A DNA stretch of 10,614 bases from Candidatus Dormiibacterota bacterium (GTDB lineage Bacteria > Chloroflexota > Dormibacteria > Aeolococcales > Aeolococcaceae): the NCBI GenBank assembly GCA_003170875.1, contig PMYJ01000258.1, positions 428 to 11,041 of the forward strand, in the 5' to 3' direction. Below, piece by piece: positions 5,762 to 10,614 of the stretch. The number at the start of each line of letters is the position of its first letter. Position 1 is the first letter of the stretch. The notes under the pieces were generated by a model. The model did not search any database, was not told where the DNA came from, and was given only the letters and a program-made list of their open reading frames with translations. The position numbers and the translations under genes are program-made.

Positions 5762-6211
5762 ATGGCCGGTTCCCTCAACAGAGTCATGCTGATCGGAAGG
5801 CTGACCCGCGACCCGGAGCTGCGCTACACGCCGAGCGGCACCGCGGTCTGCAACCTCGCCCTGGCCACCAATCGCTACGGGTCCGACGCGAGCGGCGAGC
5901 GGAAGGAGTACACCGACTACCACGACATCGTGGTGTGGAACCAGGGCAACCGCAAGCTCGCCGAGCTCTGCAGCCAGTACCTCCAGAAGGGCCGCCTGGT
6001 CTACGTGGAGGGCCGCCTGCAGACGCGCTCCTGGGACGACACCCAGTCCGGCCAGAAGCGCTACAAGACCGAGGTCAACGCGAACGACGTGCAGTTCCTC
6101 GACAGCCGCCAGGATGGAGGCACCCCCGCGGAGGCTCCCTCGAATGCGGCCCCGGCCGGCGCCAGCCCTGAGGTGGCCGGCGACATCGATCCCGACGACA
6201 TCCCCTTCTGA
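5762..6211 (+). CDS. ssb: Single-stranded DNA-binding protein
   Basis: A 149-aa SSB, which coats single-stranded DNA in replication, recombination and repair. The OB fold covers about 1-112: LNRVMLIGRLTRDPELRYT at the N terminus, HDIVVWN at 54-60 with W59, and GRLVYVEGRLQTRSW at 77-91. A short Gly/Ala/Pro linker leads to the acidic tip DPDDIPF, ending in the family's Asp-Asp-Ile-Pro-Phe that recruits partner proteins. The ATG at 5762 lies two bases after the rpsF stop, with GAGGAG at 5751-5756 inside the rpsF end, so translation is probably coupled. The linker is short compared with many actinobacterial SSBs. The position between rpsF and rpsR is the classical bacterial arrangement. Confidence 0.97.
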   Translation: MAGSLNRVMLIGRLTRDPELRYTPSGTAVCNLALATNRYGSDASGERKEYTDYHDIVVWNQGNRKLAELCSQYLQKGRLVYVEGRLQTRSWDDTQSGQKRYKTEVNANDVQFLDSRQDGGTPAEAPSNAAPAGASPEVAGDIDPDDIPF

Positions 6212-6227
6212 GGTCTGCTAGATTCCC

Positions 6228-6458
6228 ATGCCTGATTTCGACCGCCGCCGCCGCAAGGTGTGCAGCTTCTGCCTGGAGCACCAGGACGTCATCGACTACA
6301 AGGAGGTCGCCCGGCTGCGGCGCTACCTCTCCGATCGGGGCAAGATCCTCCCGCGCCGGATGACGGGGGTCTGCTCCCGCCACCAGCGCCGGCTCACGGT
6401 CGCCCTGAAGCGGGCCCGGCACATAGCGCTCCTGCCCTACACCGCGGATCTGCGCTGA
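6228..6458 (+). CDS. rpsR: 30S ribosomal protein bS18, zinc-ligand (C+) type
   Basis: A 76-aa bS18, partner of bS6 on the small-subunit platform. Conserved elements include DYKEVARLRRYLSDRGKILPRR and the basic stretch SRHQRRLTVALKRARHIALLPY. C12, C15, C49 and H52 form a CxxC plus CxxH set, the zinc-binding (C+) version of this protein; many bacteria carry a cysteine-free version instead. The ATG at 6228 follows the ssb stop by 16 nt. The only Shine-Dalgarno-like bases are GAGG at 6210-6213, overlapping the ssb stop and 14 nt away, so translation may rely on coupling. rplI, which often follows in this operon, is absent; the next gene is convergent. Confidence 0.96.
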   Translation: MPDFDRRRRKVCSFCLEHQDVIDYKEVARLRRYLSDRGKILPRRMTGVCSRHQRRLTVALKRARHIALLPYTADLR

Positions 6459-7008
6459 GGGTGCGCCCACGGGGGTCGTGATCCGAGCGATCCCGGCCCT
6501 CGTGAGTGCTCCTGGCGCTTTGCCGGCAGGGTGGCCTGAGGCAGCCCGAGATCCGAGCGGACCAGGTTGGAATCCGAGGCGTCCACGTCGGTGTCCGCCG
6601 CGATGTTCACCTCCCAGGCGCCAACGGTGGCATGGGTGATCACGTCCAGCCCCGTGAGGTCCGCGATGATCACCTTGTCCTCGGTGATGAGCGTCTGAAC
6701 GTCGGCCGACGCGTTCGCCGGCCACGGCGTCGAGGAGAGCTCCGAGTCGAAGGTCCGGATCGCGGCCATCAGCGGCGCCGCGTCGGCGGTGGCCTGGGCC
6801 CTGGTCGTGGTCAGGTTCCACGTGGTCGTGGCCGTCAGGAAGGCGGCGACCGCCGAATGCACGGGCGCGAGGTCGCTGAAGTACATCTGACCCGCCTGGG
6901 CCTCGGGAAGCGGTGTGGCAGGTGCGTCCCGCCGCACCCGGTGGCCACGACGGCGACCGCGAAGAAGGCGATGACGAAAGATGCTCGGCGCCTAGATATC
7001 GCGATCAC
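6437..7008 (-). pseudogene. Small lipoprotein gene with a one-base frameshift after the lipobox
   Basis: Two minus-strand frames together make one coherent lipoprotein. The first begins at GTG 7008, with GGAGG at 7014-7018 five bases upstream. It encodes a lipoprotein signal: basic SRRR, a hydrophobic core FVIAFFAVAVV, and the box ATGC with C25. Immediately afterwards the frame becomes meaningless and stops at 6835. The other frame (from about 6937 to 6437) reads on sensibly with DAPATPLPEAQAG and then about 120 residues of helical, Asp/Ala-rich sequence ending near VRSDLGLP. The frames join perfectly if one G is added to the GGG run complementary to 6928-6930, giving Cys-Gly-Gly-Asp. This is either a real inactivating deletion or a homopolymer sequencing error. 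The family resembles uncharacterised secreted actinobacterial-type proteins; no function is assigned. Its last codons overlap the rpsR 3' end by 22 bp. Confidence 0.62.
6468..6504. terminator. Possible terminator hairpin behind rpsR
   Basis: CACGGGGG (6468-6475) can pair with CCCTCGTG (6497-6504) over eight positions, including one G-U wobble. The loop contains a further GATC/GATC pairing. It lies 10 nt after the rpsR stop and could end the ribosomal operon. There is no T-tract, and it overlaps the 3' end of the lipoprotein frame. Confidence 0.35.
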
Positions 7009-7143
7009 GAGGTCCTCCCACTCCATTGCTGGGCGACCTGGGCCCGACACCGCGGACAGAGCGGGCGAGAGGCATCGTGCAATCCAGAACGCATCAACTG
7101 CGGAATCTGGGATTCTGCCGGCCCGCCCGTGGCGCCATGGCGC

Positions 7144-7171
7144 GGATTCTACCCGGCACCCTGCCGAATCC
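7144..7171. repeat. Bulged hairpin in amidase upstream region
   Basis: GGATT (7144-7148) pairs with AATCC (7167-7171), and inside it CGGCA (7154-7158) pairs with TGCCG (7162-7166) across a CCC loop, with a five-base bulge on the left side only. All ten pairs are Watson-Crick. Confidence 0.6.
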
Positions 7172-7179
7172 TTACGGGG

Positions 7180-7200
7180 GGCCGGCCCTCGGAGCCGGCC
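7180..7200. repeat. Seven-base-pair inverted repeat
   Basis: GGCCGGC (7180-7186) and GCCGGCC (7194-7200) are exact reverse complements separated by seven bases. This is a strong GC stem, either part of a transcript end or a protein-binding site. No T-tract follows. Confidence 0.55.
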
Positions 7201-7245
7201 GCACCAGCGGCCGCACCGGATCCCCCCACCGCGGAAGGCGTGGCC

Positions 7246-7251
7246 TATACT
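7246..7251 (+). promoter_or_regulatory. Candidate -10 box of the amidase gene
   Basis: TATACT matches the -10 consensus at five of six positions and lies 21 bases before the ATG at 7273. Initiation near 7258 would give a very short leader. No -35 hexamer is visible at standard spacing, so confidence is limited. Confidence 0.4.
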
Positions 7252-7272
7252 CCGGCCAAGGTCACGTAACCC

Positions 7273-8472
7273 ATGTGCCGGGCTCGTCTTCTCCACGTCC
7301 TTGCCAGCGCCCCGGTCGCCGTCCTCCTGACGGTCGCTCCAGCGTTGTCGTCGGCTGCCGTCGGAGCCGCGAGCATCCCGCCCCCGTACGTCGTCGCCAT
7401 CGACCCCGGCCACGGGGGCAGCGACCCGGGTGCGCTCGGACTGGACGGCCTGGTCGAGAAGAACCTAACCCTGGACGTCTCGAACCGGCTGGCGGCGCTG
7501 CTGCGCGCCGACGGGGTCACGGTGGTGATGACCAGGACGACCGACGCGAGCGTGAGCATCCAGGAGCGTTCGGACATCGCCAACGCTGCTCACGCCGACG
7601 TCTTCCTCCCCATCTACTTCAACTCCTGGACCACGCCCATCCCCGATGGCTCCGTCGTCCTCTATCCCTACGCCTCGGACGTCCCGTTCGCCAGCGACAT
7701 CAGCCAGGCCGTGACCGACTACCTCAACCCCTACGGCGACCACGACGGCGGCCTCGTGCTGCGCAACGACTGGTGGCTCGAGCCGACCATGCCCACGGCG
7801 ACGGTCGAGAGCCTCTTCATCAGCAACCCCCACGACGCCGCGCTGCTCACCAAGGCCAGCTTCCGTCAGGGGCTCGCCGAAGCGCTCCGGAGCGGCGTCG
7901 AGGCCTTCCTTCCCGGGATACTCCTGCGCCAGCAGGAGGTGCGGGCTGTCACCCCGGCCAAGCTCCTGCCCGCGAGCGGTCCGCTGGCGGCTGCGCCCGC
8001 TAACCATGCGACGAGCTCCGCCAGCGGTGAGAGAGCGCCGGCAGCCACGGCGACGCCGACGACGCCGGCGACGCACGGTGGCACCCCCGCGATGCTGCGG
8101 GTCTTCGAGGTGCTGGTGCTCCTCGCAGCCGTACTGCTTGCCGTCCGCTACCGGCGCCGCCTCGTCGGCCTGGCCGGCTCCGGCCTGGCCCTGGCTTCGA
8201 CGTGGGTCCGCGGCAGCGGCCTCCACCACCGAACCCTGCAGAGGCGGCGGCGGCGGACCCGCGAGCGCGGCCTCGCCGCCACCGGCGGAGGCGAGACGCG
8301 CAGCCGCACCGCGTACGACGATCTCCTCTCGGAGAGTCGGGGCGTCTGGGATCGGGCCCTGCCGCCCGGGCATGGTGCGGTGCCGGAGGATCTGCTCTCA
8401 GCGTCCTTCGAGGTGCGCGGTCGGCCCGTGAAGCCCGCCCGCCACCCGTCCCTGGACGAGCTCCCGCTCTGA
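7273..8472 (+). CDS. Membrane-anchored N-acetylmuramoyl-L-alanine amidase (Amidase_3), atypical metal site
   Basis: A 399-aa secreted protein of the Amidase_3 family, which cuts the bond between MurNAc and L-Ala in peptidoglycan. A signal sequence or anchor spans 1-33, and the amidase domain runs from about 39 to 210. Zinc ligands H47 (DPGHGG) and E62 (VEKN) and the catalytic E179 (VESLFISN) are present, but the third ligand, normally His in a SIHxN motif, is Y115 in LPIYFNS. An Ala/Thr/Pro-rich linker leads to a transmembrane helix at about 277-293. A basic RYRRR stop-transfer and a tail of about 100 residues, probably cytoplasmic, follow. An in-frame TAA at 7267-7269 makes the ATG at 7273 the earliest start; AAGG at 7258-7261 is a weak ribosome site. 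The gene is divergent from the lipoprotein. Activity may be altered or lost. Confidence 0.88.
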   Translation: MCRARLLHVLASAPVAVLLTVAPALSSAAVGAASIPPPYVVAIDPGHGGSDPGALGLDGLVEKNLTLDVSNRLAALLRADGVTVVMTRTTDASVSIQERSDIANAAHADVFLPIYFNSWTTPIPDGSVVLYPYASDVPFASDISQAVTDYLNPYGDHDGGLVLRNDWWLEPTMPTATVESLFISNPHDAALLTKASFRQGLAEALRSGVEAFLPGILLRQQEVRAVTPAKLLPASGPLAAAPANHATSSASGERAPAATATPTTPATHGGTPAMLRVFEVLVLLAAVLLAVRYRRRLVGLAGSGLALASTWVRGSGLHHRTLQRRRRRTRERGLAATGGGETRSRTAYDDLLSESRGVWDRALPPGHGAVPEDLLSASFEVRGRPVKPARHPSLDELPL

Positions 8473-8476
8473 GTTC

Positions 8477-8489
8477 GGGGCTGCGCCCC
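8477..8489 (+). terminator. Short GC hairpin after the amidase gene
   Basis: GGGGC (8477-8481) pairs with GCCCC (8485-8489) across a three-base loop, four bases after the amidase stop. It is small and lacks a T-tract, so a terminator role is only possible. Confidence 0.25.
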
Positions 8490-8522
8490 TGCTCTCCGGC
8501 TCGGTCTCTCTGCTGGCCTCCG

Positions 8523-8544
8523 GCCCTTCGGCTCGCCAAAGGGC
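8523..8544 (+). repeat. Inverted repeat just upstream of the aminotransferase promoter
   Basis: GCCCTT (8523-8528) is the reverse complement of AAGGGC (8539-8544), and the loop contains a nested GGC/GCC pair. It ends four bases before the extended -10 element and covers the -35 region. It could terminate amidase transcription or act as an operator for the aminotransferase-serA pair. Confidence 0.35.
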
Positions 8545-8547
8545 GAT

Positions 8548-8556
8548 TGGTACACT
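8548..8556 (+). promoter_or_regulatory. Extended -10 promoter of the aminotransferase-serA operon
   Basis: TGGTACACT is identical to the element before rpsF (5167-5175). Initiation near 8563 would give a 30-nt leader before the ATG at 8593. No clear -35 hexamer is seen. Confidence 0.5.
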
Positions 8557-8592
8557 CAGGGTCAGCGCCCGCCCGTGCCCACGAGGAGTGCC

Positions 8593-9774
8593 ATGGCCCT
8601 CGAGCAGCAGCTACGCGTACCCGGACCGACCCCCCTCCCCGAGCGCGTCGTGCGCTCCCAGTCGCGGCCCATGATCAATCATCGGGGCCCCGAGTTTGCG
8701 GCGCTGATGGCGGACGTCTGCGGCGGCATCCAGGAGGTCCTGCGCACCCGCAACGACGTGCTCCTCTTCCCGTCGAGCGGGACGGGCGGCCTCGAGGCCG
8801 CCGTCGCCAATCTGCTGAGCCCCGGAGAGAAGGCGCTCTTCTGCTCCGTCGGCTCCTTCGGCGACCGCTGGGCCGACATCGCCGTCGCCTATGGGGTCGA
8901 CGTGGTCCGGCTCAAGATGCCCGAGGGAGAGGCGATCGACCCCGAGGACGTTGAGCGCCTCCTCGCCGAGAACCCGGCGATCGAGAAGGTCTTCGTCACC
9001 CACAACGAGACCTCCACCGGGGTGACCAACGACATGCCGCCGATCGCGGCGGTGGTCAAGGGCCGGGGCAAGCTGATCGCGGTGGACTCGGTGAGCGGTG
9101 CGAGCTGCCTGCCGCTCGACACCGATGGCCTCGGCCTGGACGTGGTCGTCACCGGCTCGCAGAAGGGCTGGATGGCACCTCCTGGCCTCGCCATGATCGC
9201 CGTCTCCAAGGACGCCTACGCCGCCGCGGAGCGCGCCAAGCTGCCCCGCTGGTACTTCGACTTCGCCCGCGAGAAGAAGTTCCAGGAGCGGAATCAGACC
9301 TACACCACCCCCCCGATCAGCGTCATGTACGCGGTCCAGGAGGGGCTCCGGATGATTCTCGAGGAGGGCGTGGAGAACGTCTGGGCACGCCACACCCTGG
9401 TCGGCTCGATGATCCGCGGTGGGGTCGAGGCCGCGGGGCTGCGCCTCTTCGCCGCCAAGCCGTACCGCAGCAACACGGTGACCCCGATCCACAACCCGGC
9501 GGGGACGCCGGAGGAGCTCTCGAAGCTGCTCACCCTGCTGCGCACCAAGCACGGTCTGGTGCTCGCCGGCGGGCAGGGCGATCTCAAGGGCAAGATCTTC
9601 CGGATCGGCCACCTCGGCGCCATCGACGTCGGCCACGTCTACATGATCCTGGCCTCCCTGGAGCTGGCCCTCAGCGAGTTGGGACTGCTCAGCCGGGTGG
9701 GCCTGATGGTGCCGGCCGCCCAGGCGGTCGCCCGCGAGGGAGTCGCGAGCGCAGAGCCGGCGGGGGTCCACTGA
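8593..9774 (+). CDS. Class V PLP aminotransferase, serine/alanine-glyoxylate (AGAT) type
   Basis: A 393-aa fold-type I, PLP-dependent aminotransferase of class V. It begins with the characteristic PGPTPLPERV (9-18). SSGTGGLEAAVANL, around 59-72, lies at the cofactor-phosphate site. It continues with THNETSTGV, AVDSVSG with D165 (pyridine nitrogen contact) and GSQKGWMAPPG with K191 (Schiff-base lysine). Near the C terminus an FRIGHLG motif provides the substrate carboxylate contact. AGAT-type enzymes use alanine, serine or glyoxylate. Because the start codon of serA overlaps its stop codon, a likely role is transamination of 3-phosphohydroxypyruvate to phosphoserine in place of SerC; serine-glyoxylate exchange is the alternative. 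The ATG at 8593 is chosen for GAGGAG at 8583-8588 four bases upstream; the open frame extends to 8575 without such support. Confidence 0.92.
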   Translation: MALEQQLRVPGPTPLPERVVRSQSRPMINHRGPEFAALMADVCGGIQEVLRTRNDVLLFPSSGTGGLEAAVANLLSPGEKALFCSVGSFGDRWADIAVAYGVDVVRLKMPEGEAIDPEDVERLLAENPAIEKVFVTHNETSTGVTNDMPPIAAVVKGRGKLIAVDSVSGASCLPLDTDGLGLDVVVTGSQKGWMAPPGLAMIAVSKDAYAAAERAKLPRWYFDFAREKKFQERNQTYTTPPISVMYAVQEGLRMILEEGVENVWARHTLVGSMIRGGVEAAGLRLFAAKPYRSNTVTPIHNPAGTPEELSKLLTLLRTKHGLVLAGGQGDLKGKIFRIGHLGAIDVGHVYMILASLELALSELGLLSRVGLMVPAAQAVAREGVASAEPAGVH

Positions 9775-10614
9775 TGTCCGTCGCGGCCACGACGGGGGTC
9801 GCCACCGTCCGCATCCTGGTCGCCGACCCCATCGCCGCCGATGGGGTGGAGCGGCTTCGCGCTGCCGGCGAGGTGGTGGTCGCGACCGGGCTGTCCCTGG
9901 AGGAGCTGAAGACCCGGATCGCTGACGTCGACGCGCTGGTGGTCCGCAGTGAGACCAAGGTGACTGCCGAGGTCTTCGAGGCAGCTCCGCGACTCCGGGT
10001 CGTCGGGCGAGCCGGGGTCGGGGTGGACAACATCGATCTCGAGGCCGCGACACGGCACGGCGTGCTGGTCCTGAACGCCCCGACCGGCAACACCATCGCG
10101 GCAGCGGAGCACACCGTCGGGATGATGCTGGCCATGGCGCGCAACCTCTCGCGGGCCGACGCGTCGATGCACGCAGGACGGTGGGACCGCAAGTCCTTCA
10201 TGGGCACCGAGCTCCGGGAAAAGACCCTGGGGCTGCTCGGGCTCGGCAAGATCGGATTCGAGGTGGCGCGGATTGCCTCCCAGGGGCTCAAGATGCGAGT
10301 CATCGCCGACGACCCGCTGGTGACCGCGGAGCGGGCCGAGCAGGCGGGCGCTGAACTGGTCGACTTCGACACGCTCCTGACTCAGTCCGATTTCCTCAGC
10401 GTTCACGTCCCCCTCAACGACAAGACCCGCGGCGTGATCGGAGCGGCCGAGCTGGCCCGGATGAAGAAGGGCGCCCGGCTGATCAACGTCGCCCGCGGCG
10501 GCATCATCGACGAGCAGGCTCTCGCCGACGCCGTCCAGGAGGGGCACATCGGTGGCGCCGCGATCGACGTCTTCACCAAGGAGCCGGCGCTCCCCGAGAA
10601 TCCGCTCCTGTCGG
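9774..10614 (+). CDS. serA: D-3-phosphoglycerate dehydrogenase, 5' part
   Basis: The first 280 codons of a D-isomer-specific 2-hydroxyacid dehydrogenase that oxidises 3-phosphoglycerate to 3-phosphohydroxypyruvate, the first step of serine synthesis. The N-terminal substrate domain includes LVVRSETKV and VVGRAGVGVDNID, as in SerA proteins, and NAPTGNTIAAAEHTVGMML follows. The Rossmann nucleotide-binding motif GLGKIG lies at 156-161, with the acidic residue that prefers NAD in the VIADDP segment. The catalytic Arg is R241 in NVARGG. The later Glu and His of the triad and any ACT or intervening domains lie beyond the window. The ATG at 9774 overlaps the aminotransferase TGA (TGATG), so translation is coupled, and GGGGG at 9762-9766 may serve as ribosome site. 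Confidence 0.95.
   Translation, partial: MSVAATTGVATVRILVADPIAADGVERLRAAGEVVVATGLSLEELKTRIADVDALVVRSETKVTAEVFEAAPRLRVVGRAGVGVDNIDLEAATRHGVLVLNAPTGNTIAAAEHTVGMMLAMARNLSRADASMHAGRWDRKSFMGTELREKTLGLLGLGKIGFEVARIASQGLKMRVIADDPLVTAERAEQAGAELVDFDTLLTQSDFLSVHVPLNDKTRGVIGAAELARMKKGARLINVARGGIIDEQALADAVQEGHIGGAAIDVFTKEPALPENPLLS

Larger units (their letters stand above)
7009..7272. other. Divergent intergenic region with clustered inverted repeats
   Basis: This 264-bp gap between the lipoprotein signal peptide (-) and the amidase (+) holds no credible gene or tRNA. It contains a GAATC-TGG-GATTC hairpin at 7103-7115, a 12-bp perfect palindrome at 7132-7143, a bulged hairpin at 7144-7171, a 7-bp stem at 7180-7200 and an 8-bp palindrome GCGGCCGC at 7207-7214. 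Two related 13-14 bp stretches (7110-7122 and 7144-7157, both starting GGATTCT) repeat 34 bp apart. Roles as operators, transcript ends or a small RNA are all possible. Confidence 0.6.

Noticed and set aside
6437..6937. Programmed ribosomal frameshifting as explanation for the lipoprotein frames
   Set aside because: No slippery heptamer or following pseudoknot was evident at the junction. A one-base loss in a G run is simpler.
7144..7214. tRNA gene suggested by CGAATCC near 7165
   Set aside because: No acceptor stem, anticodon arm or proper T-arm can be drawn around it.
8611..10053. 480-aa open frame antisense to the aminotransferase and serA
   Set aside because: Composition is Arg/Gly/His/Asp-rich shadow coding, while the opposite strand holds two textbook enzymes with intact motifs.

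Overview
This is a GC-rich, gene-dense bacterial chromosomal window that is mostly housekeeping in character. The gene set suggests an uncultured, high-GC member of the Terrabacteria, perhaps Chloroflexota or Dormibacterota: a rpsF-ssb-rpsR block without rplI directly behind it, a zinc-ligand type bS18, an AGAT-like class V aminotransferase joined to serA, GTG starts, and an ECF42 sigma factor with its DGPF partner. Actinomycetota is the main alternative. This placement is inference; no rRNA gene is present.

Left part (1-3454). The 3' end of a WYL-domain regulator (+) runs into five minus-strand genes. In transcription order these are a small CxxC/CxxC membrane protein (3454-3119), a two-helix small membrane protein (3075-2815), a DGPF/YCII-family protein (2680-2279), an ECF42 sigma factor with a long C-terminal extension (2273-933), and a PAP2-type membrane phosphatase (913-227). 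The last three are tightly spaced (5 and 19 nt) and look like one operon. Upstream of it lies a sequence matching the promoter motif described for ECF42 factors (TGTCGA, 17 nt, CGAC), which implies autoregulation and suggests that the PAP2 enzyme belongs to the response.

Middle (3597-6458). A complete aminopeptidase P (+) is followed by the ribosomal/replication operon rpsF-ssb-rpsR. That operon has an extended -10 promoter (TGGTACACT), a leader of about 100 nt and a very strong Shine-Dalgarno sequence. bS6 carries an unusually long acidic tail built from a duplicated 24-bp unit.

Right part (6437-10614). A minus-strand lipoprotein gene is broken by an apparent one-base loss just after its lipobox. 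A 264-bp divergent intergenic region rich in inverted repeats separates it from a plus-strand Amidase_3 cell-wall hydrolase. The hydrolase has a Tyr where the third zinc-binding His is expected and a C-terminal membrane helix with a cytoplasmic tail. Next come a class V aminotransferase and serA, with overlapping stop and start codons, probably a serine-biosynthesis pair. serA runs off the window end.

I see no CRISPR array, tRNA, rRNA, insertion sequence, phage gene or defence system. The points most worth following are the ECF42 operon with its PAP2 gene, the substituted metal ligand in the amidase, the lipoprotein frameshift and the structured 7.1-7.2 kb intergenic region.
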